Assembly: GCA_937996535.1 (NCBI GenBank)
Contig: CALKVF010000097.1
Location: 1 to 33,532 of the forward strand
DNA length: 33,532 nucleotides
From: an uncultured Novosphingobium sp.
GTDB lineage: Bacteria; Pseudomonadota; Alphaproteobacteria; Sphingomonadales; Sphingomonadaceae
Direction of reading: 5' to 3'
Below the pieces are notes generated by a model. It was not told where the DNA came from, made no database searches, and saw only the letters and a program-made list of their open reading frames with translations. Positions within the stretch are counted from its first letter, which is position 1. Each line of letters begins with the position of its first letter. The position numbers and the translations under genes are program-made. Positions 15,905 to 23,168 of the stretch are shown here, piece by piece.

Positions 15905-17901
15905 TCGAGGATCATCACAAAGCCGCCATACCGGGCAACCGGGATGGTCCGCACCGCGGACCGCACCACTTCCGTGCGCGCGAAAAAGCCGCCCGCGCCC
16001 TTGCCGTCGAACAGCACGGTTGCGGTATAGCGCGCACCTTTGAGGAACCCGAGGTCCACCGGCAGCGCGCCCGGCGCCGGGCTGGCCGAAATCCCCGCGA
16101 CATACCAGCGCGCATCCTTGCGCCGGGCGATCACCACGCTCTTGCCCGGATAGCCTGACAGCAGCCGGGTTTCATCCCAAGCGGTCGGCAGGCCAGCAAG
16201 ATAGGCGCGGAACTCGGGCGCAGCCGCGCGGTAAGCCGCGGCGCTATCGGCGAGGTGCTGGATCCCGGATTCGAAAACCACGCCAAGTGCTGCCTCGTGC
16301 GCATTGCTGGTCAGGTGCTGGCGGACCTGCGGCCCGAACTGCACCGGCGTGAAATCCATCGAGCCGATGACGTTGCGGGTAAAGGGCAGCACGGTGTTCT
16401 GCGCGGTCGAAAGTTCGGCAAAGTTGGGCTCCGAGGTGAAGGAGTAATGCTCCCCCCCGCGCACGGCTTCCATTGTCATCAGGTTGGACCAGGTCCGCTG
16501 CCACCCGCGCGGGATGGTGCAGCCGTGGAAATTGACCATCAGGTGAAACTCGGCCGCATCCTCCAGAATGTCGAGATACTGGCGCACGCGGTTCTGCTTG
16601 TCGGACTGGAAGAAATCGATCTTCACGCCCTTAACCCCGATCCGGGCGATCCGGGCAAATTCGGCGCGGCGGCGCTGGCGATCGTCCATCAGGTTGCGCG
16701 GCTCTTCGGTGACCGCATTGTGCGCCCCGCCCGAATTGTACCAGAATAACAGCCCCACGCCCTGCCGCTGGCCTTCGGCCACCAAGCGTTCAACCACGTC
16801 AGGGGCGATGGTGTTCCAGTTGGCGTCAACCAGCGAATAGGCAAAGCCCAGATCATGCGAAAGGCGGATGAAACTGACCAGCTTGGCGTAATCGCGCGAG
16901 CTGTCATGGTCGGAAGCCCAGCTCCACGATGATACCCCCGGCTTGATCCAGGCCGTGTCGGCAATCGCGGTAGGCTGAGCTAGGTCGAACACGCGGTTCG
17001 ACTGGGCAATGTCGGCGAGCTTGTCCGAAATCACCATGAACCGCCACGGCAGCGCGGCGGGCAGGGTCGTTGCGGGAACCACCGAGCCCGTGCCCAGCCC
17101 ATCCTCGGCCAGCGGCGGGGCGATCCGGTAGGTGCCGCCCGGCGCCTCGGCGGCAAGGTGAGAGCCGTGGTAGGCGCGGCTCAAACCGGTTTCGTGGAGC
17201 AGCACCCAGGTGCCCGCCTCGTCCCGGAACAGCGCCGGGATGCCCCAGCCCGCGCCTTCGGCCGGCGCCACTGCCGTGCCGATCGGAACCCCCGCATTAT
17301 AGGGCGCCTCATAGGCCGGCTGCCACAGGCTGGCCTTGTCATAGTGCTGCCCCCAATGGGTGCCGCCCGGCCCGAAGGCAAAGGCGGTCTGCTCGCTCTC
17401 CACCCGGTAATAGATCTGGCTCTGCCCGGTCAGGACATAGCGAAAGGCGATGCCATCATCCGCCGCTTGCAGCTCGATAGTCATCGGCTGGCCGGTTTCG
17501 CTATCGGTAATGTCGAGCGCCAGTTCGTTCGCGGCGTAGTGGTTCACCGCGCGCTTGCCGGTGACCATCGTATAGTCATCGCGCACCGCGCGGCGGCGGG
17601 CAGCAGCGACGGCCACGGTGCTGCCGAAATCGGCGCGCATCGCGGGATCGGCCCGGCGCTGATCGAACCAGGACAGCACCAGCCCGAGCCGCGACCATTC
17701 GACCACGGTGTGCTGGCCGCGCGCCACGCTATATTCGAGCCCGCCATCACCGGCCCGCCGCACCACCGCGGTAATCACCCCATCGGGCGAGGCCACCCGC
17801 CACTGCGCGCCCTGATCCCCGCCGCGATCTTCGGCCAGGGCCGGCGCAATGCTGGCGAAAAGCAGCGCGAAGCTGGCGGCAAGAGTTCGAAAACGGATCA
17901 T
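15892..17901 (-). CDS. Glycoside hydrolase family 97 (probable retaining type)
   Basis: A 669-residue exported enzyme. A signal peptide (MIRFRTLAASFALLFASIAPALA) precedes an N-terminal beta-sandwich (about 30-290), a TIM barrel (about 295-560) and a C-terminal beta domain. GH97 enzymes are periplasmic alpha-glucosidases or alpha-galactosidases. In the retaining, galactosidase-type subgroup the nucleophile is an Asp; the stretch GVKGVKIDFFQSDKQ here gives Asp429 as that candidate. Glu478 or Glu484 in TMEAVRGGEHY are candidate acid/base residues. The inverting, SusB-type base Glu residues are less obvious. The longer frame start 54 bases upstream lacks a signal sequence at its very N-terminus, and a GGGAGCAGG precedes the chosen ATG. 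No TonB receptor or sugar transporter is adjacent. Confidence 0.87.
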   Translation of the reverse strand: MIRFRTLAASFALLFASIAPALAEDRGGDQGAQWRVASPDGVITAVVRRAGDGGLEYSVARGQHTVVEWSRLGLVLSWFDQRRADPAMRADFGSTVAVAAARRRAVRDDYTMVTGKRAVNHYAANELALDITDSETGQPMTIELQAADDGIAFRYVLTGQSQIYYRVESEQTAFAFGPGGTHWGQHYDKASLWQPAYEAPYNAGVPIGTAVAPAEGAGWGIPALFRDEAGTWVLLHETGLSRAYHGSHLAAEAPGGTYRIAPPLAEDGLGTGSVVPATTLPAALPWRFMVISDKLADIAQSNRVFDLAQPTAIADTAWIKPGVSSWSWASDHDSSRDYAKLVSFIRLSHDLGFAYSLVDANWNTIAPDVVERLVAEGQRQGVGLLFWYNSGGAHNAVTEEPRNLMDDRQRRRAEFARIARIGVKGVKIDFFQSDKQNRVRQYLDILEDAAEFHLMVNFHGCTIPRGWQRTWSNLMTMEAVRGGEHYSFTSEPNFAELSTAQNTVLPFTRNVIGSMDFTPVQFGPQVRQHLTSNAHEAALGVVFESGIQHLADSAAAYRAAAPEFRAYLAGLPTAWDETRLLSGYPGKSVVIARRKDARWYVAGISASPAPGALPVDLGFLKGARYTATVLFDGKGAGGFFARTEVVRSAVRTIPVARYGGFVMILDPLR

Positions 17902-17933
17902 CGCGGTGCCTGCTCCCTTGGCCAAGTGCTGCC

Positions 17934-17962
17934 TCAATACCGCGCGCGCGGCCATCTAACAA
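17934..17962 (-). promoter_or_regulatory. Promoter of the GH97 gene
   Basis: On the minus strand, -35 TTGTTA (17957-17962) and -10 TATTGA (17934-17939) are exactly 17 bases apart, about 30 bases before the GH97 start codon. The upstream dyad at 17960-17969 overlaps the -35 element. Confidence 0.6.
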
Positions 17963-17969
17963 TCGATTG
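17960..17969. promoter_or_regulatory. LacI-type operator candidate upstream of GH97
   Basis: CAATCGATTG is a perfect 10-base palindrome centred on CG, the geometry of LacI-family operators, and it overlaps the -35 box of the GH97 promoter. That suits sugar-dependent repression of a glycosidase. No LacI-family gene lies in the window, so the regulator would act from elsewhere. Confidence 0.5.
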
Positions 17970-18074
17970 CATAAAGCCCCGCAAGCCGAAGCTGTGGCAA
18001 GGGTGGCGGCAAGACTGGCATTGCCCGCCCCTGCCCCCTATAGGGCCTGACTGACTGACCGGCTGGGGAATATC

Positions 18075-19073
18075 GTGACGAGCAAGACCAAGTCTCTCAT
18101 GGCGCGCGGCGCCGCGTTTCTGGGCACCGAGCACGCGATCCTGTGCGGCGCGATGAGCTGGGTATCAGAGCGCAATCTGGTGGCCGCGATCAGCAATGCC
18201 GGGGCCTTTGGCGTGATCGCCTGCGGGGCGATGACCCCCGAACTGCTCGACGCGGAAATCACCGGCACCAAGGCGCTCACCACCAAGCCCTTCGGCGTCA
18301 ACCTCATCACCATGCACCCCCAGCTGTTCGACCTGATCGCGGTCTGCGCGAAGCACAAGGTCGGCCACGTGGTGCTGGCCGGCGGGATCCCACCCAAGGG
18401 CAGCGTCGAGGCGATCAAGGACTTCGGCGCCAAGGTGCTGGTCTTCGCGCCCACGCTGGCGCTTGCCAAGAAGCTGCTGCGCTCGGGCGCGGACGCGCTG
18501 GTGATCGAAGGCAGCGAAGCGGGCGGACACATCGGCCCGGTGGCGACCTCGGTGCTGGCGCAGGAATTCCTGCCCGCGCTGGCCGAAGACCACGTGGTCT
18601 TCGTGGCCGGCGGGATCGGCCGGGGCGAAATGATCGCGGCCTATCTCGAAATGGGCGCATCGGGCGTCCAGCTCGGCACCCGCTTTGCCTGCGCGAGCGA
18701 AAGCATCGCCCACCCCAATTTCAAGCAGGCGTTCTTCCGCGCCAATGCCCGCGATGCGGTCGCCTCGGTCCAAGTCGATCCGCGCCTGCCGGTGATCCCG
18801 GTGCGCGCGCTCAAGAACAAGGGCACCGAGGAATTCACCGCCAAGCAGCGCGAAGTCGCCGCCCGGCTCGACGCCGGCGAGATCGAAATGGGCGAAGCCC
18901 AGCTCCAGATCGAGCATTACTGGGCGGGCGCGCTGCGCCGCGCGGTAATCGACGGCGATGTCGAGAACGGTTCGGTGATGGCTGGCCAGTCGGTCGGCAT
19001 GGTCAGCAAGGAACAGCCCGCGGCCGAGATCGTGGCTGAACTGATCGCCGAAAGCGACGCAAGCCTCGCCTGA
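18075..19073 (+). CDS. Nitronate monooxygenase-family FMN protein
   Basis: A 332-residue TIM-barrel flavoprotein of the 2-nitropropane dioxygenase/nitronate monooxygenase group, which also includes FabK-type enoyl reductases. The signature EGSEAGGHIGPVATSVL contains the conserved His (152). The phosphate-binding region VFVAGGIGRGEMIAAYLEMGASGVQLGTRF is clear. The N-terminal opening (HAILCGAMSWVSERNLVAAISNAGAFGVIA) deviates from the usual PIIQAPM. The start is a GTG behind a GGGGAA ribosome-binding site. It is divergent from GH97 and convergent with the membrane protein. Which reaction it performs (nitronate oxidation, enoyl reduction or another) cannot be settled from sequence. Confidence 0.85.
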   Translation: MTSKTKSLMARGAAFLGTEHAILCGAMSWVSERNLVAAISNAGAFGVIACGAMTPELLDAEITGTKALTTKPFGVNLITMHPQLFDLIAVCAKHKVGHVVLAGGIPPKGSVEAIKDFGAKVLVFAPTLALAKKLLRSGADALVIEGSEAGGHIGPVATSVLAQEFLPALAEDHVVFVAGGIGRGEMIAAYLEMGASGVQLGTRFACASESIAHPNFKQAFFRANARDAVASVQVDPRLPVIPVRALKNKGTEEFTAKQREVAARLDAGEIEMGEAQLQIEHYWAGALRRAVIDGDVENGSVMAGQSVGMVSKEQPAAEIVAELIAESDASLA

Positions 19074-19088
19074 GTAAACGCCTCAGGC
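19068..19088. terminator. Bidirectional hairpin between convergent genes
   Basis: GCCTGAG and CTCAGGC form a perfect 7-bp stem around a TAAACGC loop. The stem contains the stop codon of the flavoprotein gene on one side and that of the membrane protein gene on the other. It lacks a T-run. Confidence 0.5.
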
Positions 19089-19646
19089 CCGGCGCGCGGC
19101 GTGGCGGGTGAAGGCCGACAGCGCCAGCGAAATCAGCGCGAGCACTATCGCGCTGCCGAGCATGTCGCCCACGAACACCGTGGCGACCTGTTCGACGTCG
19201 CCCTTGTACTGGCCGGCAGCGGCCAGCGCGATATTGAGTCCGAGCGCATTGGCCGCCGCGCTGAGCACCGATACCGCGACGATATGCAGCCCGCGCAGGC
19301 CCGACAGGTCCGCCGCGATGCCGATCCAGCGGCGGCAAATCACCACCGAGACGAGCGGCGCGATGGCCGACGATGCCGAGATCAGCAGATCGGTCACCAG
19401 ACTGGCAAGCCCGTGGTGCGGCAGGGTGAAAAACGCGCCGAGCATCAGCCCGCCCGCGCCCGCGCCCTGGAACAGCAGAACCGATAGCACCCGCAATGCC
19501 GCTGGCAGGAAAATCCAGTGCGCGCGGTTCGAATGTTCGAGATGGGCAAACAGCACCGCGTTGAGGTGAAACAACACCGCCCAGCTGACGGCCACCCCGA
19601 GAACAACCAGCGCCTTGCGCAGTAGATTGCCCCCCGCCCCGGTCAC
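19083..19646 (-). CDS. MASE1-like integral membrane protein
   Basis: A 187-residue protein with about five to six hydrophobic segments. The pattern NRAHWIFLPAALRVLSVLLF followed by a Gly-rich segment and a long helix resembles the MASE1 sensory membrane domain. Unlike most MASE1 proteins it has no kinase, GGDEF or other output domain and ends with a short basic tail (TRHAARRA). The start is a GTG overlapping the stop of the MarR-like gene (GTGA), so the two form a unit. Function is unknown. The MASE1 similarity is by eye and moderate. Confidence 0.65.
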   Translation of the reverse strand: MTGAGGNLLRKALVVLGVAVSWAVLFHLNAVLFAHLEHSNRAHWIFLPAALRVLSVLLFQGAGAGGLMLGAFFTLPHHGLASLVTDLLISASSAIAPLVSVVICRRWIGIAADLSGLRGLHIVAVSVLSAAANALGLNIALAAAGQYKGDVEQVATVFVGDMLGSAIVLALISLALSAFTRHAARRA

Positions 19647-20008
19647 GCCGATTGCGCGTCCCTGATCAATTGGCTGAGCCCCTGATCGAGTTGCTGGACA
19701 TAGGCATCAGCCTTGGCGGTCGGTTCGACGAACTTCACACGCTTGTCGCGGCCATCGACCCGGAAGGCGACCATGCCCTTGCCCTGCAAACCCACCAGCC
19801 GGCGATAGACCGTGCTCGACGACGAGCGATCGCCCAGATCAAGCATCACGTCGCTGACAGTCAGCACTTCGCCGCGCTGCCAGCGCACCAGCAGTTCCCC
19901 CAGCAACTGCTCCTCATCTCCGGTCAGCTCGTTGAACGAGGACAGCTCGCGGATCGCGCCAAGGAGATTCAACAGGCGCACAATGGTAGGTTCGGCAGTG
20001 GTGGTCAT
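19643..20008 (-). CDS. MarR-like winged-helix transcriptional regulator
   Basis: A 121-residue regulator. It has a helical N-terminus, then a winged helix (about residues 40-95): LTVSDVMLDLGDRSSSSTVYRRLVGLQGKGMV is the helix-turn-helix, and AFRVDGRDKRVKFVEPT is the wing. The C-terminal helix should help dimerisation. The frame is open 108 bases further upstream, but a promoter (20074-20102) lies inside that extension, so the ATG at 20008 is used. No strong ribosome-binding site precedes it. The membrane protein gene follows with a GTGA overlap, so this regulator probably controls it and itself. Confidence 0.78.
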   Translation of the reverse strand: MTTTAEPTIVRLLNLLGAIRELSSFNELTGDEEQLLGELLVRWQRGEVLTVSDVMLDLGDRSSSSTVYRRLVGLQGKGMVAFRVDGRDKRVKFVEPTAKADAYVQQLDQGLSQLIRDAQSA

Positions 20009-20073
20009 GAGCGTCGCATACTCAACCTGCAATCGTTTGCAAAACGCCTTCGCGTCCGATGCTTGAGTTTGTG

Positions 20074-20102
20074 ATAATATACCAAGAATCTTACAGGTGG
20101 AA
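20074..20102 (-). promoter_or_regulatory. Promoter of the MarR-like regulator gene
   Basis: On the minus strand, -35 TTCCAC (20097-20102) and -10 TATTAT (20074-20079) are separated by 17 bases. The predicted start of transcription lies about 60 bases before the chosen ATG. The promoter sits just after the asparaginase stop codon. Confidence 0.55.
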
Positions 20103-20110
20103 GCCTGTAA
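20091..20110. promoter_or_regulatory. Operator candidate at the regulator's own promoter
   Basis: TTACAGG and CCTGTAA are perfect inverted repeats with a six-base spacer, and the -35 box lies across the left arm and spacer. A second inverted pair, TACAGGTG (20092-20099) and CACCTGTA (20118-20125), shares the left arm. The layout fits autorepression by the MarR-like protein. Confidence 0.55.
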
Positions 20111-20112
20111 TT

Positions 20113-20619
20113 TCATGCACCTGTATCAACAAACCTGCCCGCCGCACGATCCTTGCGAACCTTGAGGCCATCGAACACCTGCCCGCTCATCGCGATCCAC
20201 ACGCCAGCTGGGGCGACCTGCGCCGCGGCAAAGGCCATACCGAGATTGAACGCGGCATCGCTTTCGGCAAACCGCGCCGGGCTGAGCGCGCCGGTCAGCA
20301 CCACGGTCTTGCCGGGAATGCCCGCCAGGGCGCGGGCGGTGTCGGTCATCGTATCGGTGCCGTGGGTGATGACGATCCGGGTTTCGGGCGCGGCGGCCAC
20401 CCGCGCGGCAATCGCGGCGCGATCGGCATCGGTCAGTTCCAAACTGTCCTTGCGGCAGGCCTCCTCGACCCGGAAGGGCAGCGCGACGCGCGCTTCGCGC
20501 AGGAGGGCCGGAATGCCGCTTTCGACAATCTGGTATTCGCTGAGCGCGTCGAAATAGGTCTTGTCGATCGTGCCGCCGGTGGTGAGCACGAGGATCGCTT
20601 GCTGGGTCATGCCGCCCAT
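20113..20619 (-). CDS. Compact asparaginase-domain protein
   Basis: A 168-residue protein with only the N-terminal domain of the L-asparaginase family. LVLTTGGTIDK holds the first catalytic Thr, and VITHGTDTMTDTARAL holds the second Thr-Asp pair. The C-terminal domain of ordinary asparaginases (about 330 residues) is missing. The gene ends naturally, without a frameshift relic, and I know similar short proteins from other sphingomonads and proteobacteria, so it is probably a stable compact family and not a broken gene. An in-frame ATG nine bases downstream of the start is a possible alternative. Whether it hydrolyses asparagine is uncertain. Confidence 0.82.
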   Translation of the reverse strand: MGGMTQQAILVLTTGGTIDKTYFDALSEYQIVESGIPALLREARVALPFRVEEACRKDSLELTDADRAAIAARVAAAPETRIVITHGTDTMTDTARALAGIPGKTVVLTGALSPARFAESDAAFNLGMAFAAAQVAPAGVWIAMSGQVFDGLKVRKDRAAGRFVDTGA

Positions 20620-20650
20620 CTAGCGCGGGGAGCCCCGGCCGGTCTAGGCT

Positions 20651-21301
20651 CTAGGCGGCGAGATCGCGCACTTCGATCGCGGCGATCGCGGCGTTGAGCC
20701 GGGCCGCGGCCTGCGGATCGAGCCGGTGCTCGAACAGGGTCAGGTGCTGCTTCAAGGTGCGCTGCACCGCGCCCGACCCGGCCCCCACGGGCACGCCCAT
20801 TTCGCGGTAATGTTCGAGGCCATAGCGCAGGATGATCGTGGCATTGATCGCCACATCGCCCAACCGTTCGCGCGGCCAGTCGAGCAGGCCGGCATCGACC
20901 AGCGCGGCCAGATGCGCCTCCAGCTGGGCGAAGGTGATCTCGGTCCACTGCCGGGCGTTCTGCTCGATCAGTTCGGCCAATTGGCCATAGCTGCGCTGGT
21001 CGCGGTAAAGGAACCGGAAGGCCCGGAACTCGGCCATCATCGTGCCGAGCAGCGCGGCGTAGCTTGCCACGGCATCGGCCCCGGGCACCATCCGCAGGCG
21101 CTGCTCGATCACTTCGGCGTAGCGCGCGCCGATCGCATCGAGCAGCGCGCGCTTGGTCTTGAAGTGATACCACAGGTTGCCTTCAGCCATCCCGAGATGC
21201 GCGGCCAGCGCCGCCGTGGTCACGGCTTCGTAGCCCTGTTCGTTGAACAGGTGGCGCGCTTGCTCGACAATGCGGTCGCGGGTGGTCTGGCGCTTGGTCA
21301 T
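20651..21301 (-). CDS. TetR-family transcriptional regulator
   Basis: A 216-residue TetR regulator. The N-terminal DNA-binding domain is clear: TRDRIVEQARHLFNEQGYEA, a TTAALAAHLGMAEGNLWYHF recognition helix region, and KTKRALLDAI. The rest is an all-helical ligand-binding domain. Its ATG overlaps the P450 stop (TGATG), making a P450-regulator unit. The dyad upstream of the P450 gene is the likely operator, so this protein would repress both genes and respond to a P450 substrate or product. The TTG one codon upstream is less likely to be the start. Confidence 0.9.
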   Translation of the reverse strand: MTKRQTTRDRIVEQARHLFNEQGYEAVTTAALAAHLGMAEGNLWYHFKTKRALLDAIGARYAEVIEQRLRMVPGADAVASYAALLGTMMAEFRAFRFLYRDQRSYGQLAELIEQNARQWTEITFAQLEAHLAALVDAGLLDWPRERLGDVAINATIILRYGLEHYREMGVPVGAGSGAVQRTLKQHLTLFEHRLDPQAAARLNAAIAAIEVRDLAA

Positions 21302-22542
21302 CAATAGCGCGATAGCGTGACCTGCAGCGATTTGTAACCGTGCACGAAGCAGGCCGGCACGCGCTCGGGCTCGGCCAGCACGTTGACCCGCAGTCGCCGC
21401 GCGGCCATTTCCTCAAGCAAGGTCACCAGCTGCAGTTCGGCCACCCGCGCGCCGACACAGCGGTGGATGCCATAGCCGAAGGACAGGTGCCGCCGCGCGT
21501 TCTCGCGATCGACAATCAGCTTGTCGGGATCGGCAAACACGCTCTCGTCGCGGTTGGCGGAAATGTACCACAGCACGACCTTGTCGCCCTTGTGCATCCG
21601 GTGGCCGTCAAGCTCGGTGTCTTCCTCGACCGTGCGGCGCATATGCGCCAGCGGGGTCTGCCAGCGGATGATTTCCTGGACCGCATTGGGGATCAGCGCC
21701 GGGCTCGCTTCCAGCTTGGCGCGCTCATCGGGGAACTGCGCCAGCCCATAGGCATAGGCCGACATCGAATTGCGGGTGGTATCATTGCCGCCGACGATCA
21801 GCAGGACCAGGTTGCCGATAAACTCCTCGGGGCTCATGTCGTTCATCGCCGGCGATTGCAGCATGACCGAGATCAGATCCTTGCCGGGATGCTGCATCTT
21901 CTGCTGCCACAGCGCGGCAAAGGCCATGCCCATCTCCTGCAGCTTGGCATTGCGCTCCGCCAGACCTTCGGGCGAACGGATCTTTTCCACATCGCCGCCC
22001 ACGTCCGACCAGTGGGTCAGCTTGTGGCGCTCCTCCCACGGAAAATCGAACAGCCGGGCGAGCATACCCGTGGTCAGTTCGATCGAGACGCGCTGCACCC
22101 AGTCGAACGGCTCGCCGATCGGCAGGCTATCGAGCACTGCGGCGGTGCGCGCGCGCACCTCGGCCTTCATCTCGGCCACTTCGCTCGGCCCGAACGAGGG
22201 GGCAACGGTGCGGCGCTGAGCGGTATGGTGCGGCGGGTCCATCGCGATGAACATCGGCTGGCGCACTTCGTTTTCGAGCAGCTTGTCCGAATCGAACGCG
22301 ATCGAGATCCCGCCGTAGGTCCAGCTGGAGGAGAAGATCTTGGGCAGCGCCTCGACATGGACGATCGGCTTGTAGGTGCTGACCGACCAATAGGGGCCGA
22401 ACTTGGAATCCGGCACATACTGGATCGGCGCGGCGGCGCGCAGCTGGCGAAATGGCTCCTGCCAACGATCCTCAGCGTACAGTGCGGCAAGGCTGACGTC
22501 GATCGGCGCAATGTTCCGATCCTGCGTGGCGGCTGTGGCCAT
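21301..22542 (-). CDS. Cytochrome P450, CYP153-like
   Basis: A 413-residue soluble bacterial P450. The I-helix oxygen-activation motif is GGNDTTR (251-257), the K-helix ExxR is Glu290-Arg293, and the haem-binding loop is FGYGIHRCVG with Cys362 as the thiolate ligand. The segments LSFGYGIHRCVG and LLIVGGNDTTRNSMS resemble the CYP153 alkane/terminal hydroxylase group, so hydroxylation of a hydrophobic or terpenoid-like substrate is likely, though the subfamily is a judgement by eye. No ferredoxin or ferredoxin reductase gene is adjacent, so electrons must come from partners encoded elsewhere. A GGGAGAGA ribosome-binding site lies five bases before the ATG. Confidence 0.9.
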   Translation of the reverse strand: MATAATQDRNIAPIDVSLAALYAEDRWQEPFRQLRAAAPIQYVPDSKFGPYWSVSTYKPIVHVEALPKIFSSSWTYGGISIAFDSDKLLENEVRQPMFIAMDPPHHTAQRRTVAPSFGPSEVAEMKAEVRARTAAVLDSLPIGEPFDWVQRVSIELTTGMLARLFDFPWEERHKLTHWSDVGGDVEKIRSPEGLAERNAKLQEMGMAFAALWQQKMQHPGKDLISVMLQSPAMNDMSPEEFIGNLVLLIVGGNDTTRNSMSAYAYGLAQFPDERAKLEASPALIPNAVQEIIRWQTPLAHMRRTVEEDTELDGHRMHKGDKVVLWYISANRDESVFADPDKLIVDRENARRHLSFGYGIHRCVGARVAELQLVTLLEEMAARRLRVNVLAEPERVPACFVHGYKSLQVTLSRY

Positions 22543-22574
22543 GGCTCTCTCCCGATCCGGTGTGGATTCTGTTC

Positions 22575-22590
22575 TAGGGTGATTACCCTA
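22575..22590. promoter_or_regulatory. TetR operator candidate at the P450 promoter
   Basis: TAGGGT-GATT-ACCCTA is a perfect inverted repeat 33 bases before the P450 start. On the minus strand it covers the expected -10 region (TAGGGT, 22585-22590), 16 bases after a TTGACT -35 (22607-22612). Its size and position suit the TetR protein encoded next to the P450. Confidence 0.65.
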
Positions 22591-22612
22591 ATTCAGACCC
22601 CCCCAGAGTCAA
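22585..22612 (-). promoter_or_regulatory. P450-tetR promoter
   Basis: On the minus strand, -35 TTGACT lies at 22607-22612 and a -10-like TAGGGT at 22585-22590, with a 16-base spacer containing a G-run. The -35 is strong and the -10 is weak, as expected for a repressible promoter. Confidence 0.5.
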
Positions 22613-22635
22613 GGCTCGCCGCAACAGCCGCAGCC

Positions 22636-22670
22636 CAGACGAAAACACCGCCCGGAACAGGTCCGGGCGG
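22636..22670 (-). terminator. Rho-independent terminator
   Basis: Read on the minus strand, a 9-bp stem (CCGCCCGGA with TCCGGGCGG) closed by CCTGT is followed by a TGTTTTCGTC tail. It lies 33 bases after the stop of the secreted-protein gene and insulates the P450 promoter from it. Confidence 0.8.
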
Positions 22671-22702
22671 CGCTCACTGTCATGGCTGAAACGGGCGGCG
22701 GA

Positions 22703-23104
22703 TCAGTTCGCCGGCTTGACCTTGCGATAGGGGACGAAATCGCCAAGGTTGAGGAAGCCGGTCGGGAAATGGCCAACGCGATCGACCGTGTGGACCATAT
22801 CGAGGCTGCACAGCTGGCTGCCGGTCGGATAGGTCACCAGGATGTCGTCGGAATCGACCTGTTCGGCATTGCGCGGCCGGTTGACCCAAATCACGCTGCC
22901 GCTGTGATAGACGATCGCGGTCTTGTCGAGCACGGTCATGTCGCGCGTGTCGTCAAGGCTGATGCAACTGACCGGCTTTCCGGCCTCGCGCCCTTCGACC
23001 AGCTTGGCCAGTTCCTGCTTGGGGGTCAGCTTGGGCCGCGCTTCAAGCGCGCTGGCGCCCAACAAGGCCGCCGTGCCTGCAAGTGCCAATGCGAGAGTGC
23101 GCAT
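22703..23104 (-). CDS. Small secreted protein of unknown function
   Basis: A 133-residue protein. A signal peptide (MRTLALALAGTAALLGASALEA) precedes a mature part of about 110 residues. The mature part has two Cys (in PVSCISLDDTRDM and GSQLCSLDMV) that could form a disulfide, and a strand-rich core AIVYHSGSVIWVNRPRNA. It resembles small periplasmic proteins common in sphingomonads (DUF6491-like), a recollection I cannot test. AAAGGA precedes the ATG; a longer frame exists upstream but lacks a signal-peptide start. The gene has its own terminator downstream, and tldD lies upstream on the same strand. Confidence 0.72.
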   Translation of the reverse strand: MRTLALALAGTAALLGASALEARPKLTPKQELAKLVEGREAGKPVSCISLDDTRDMTVLDKTAIVYHSGSVIWVNRPRNAEQVDSDDILVTYPTGSQLCSLDMVHTVDRVGHFPTGFLNLGDFVPYRKVKPAN

Positions 23105-23168
23105 GATACCGTTCCTTTCCCCTGTGCCGCCAGCATAGCCGGCCATCCTGAACCCCGCCTGAAAGGTA

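Noticed and set aside
18052..18066. Short CTGA tandem repeat before the flavoprotein gene
   Set aside because: Only about three units, too short to stand out from chance.
19643..20116. Longer start for the MarR-like gene at 20116
   Set aside because: The extension would include the gene's own promoter and operator and overlap the asparaginase stop; the ATG at 20008 fits the winged-helix domain.
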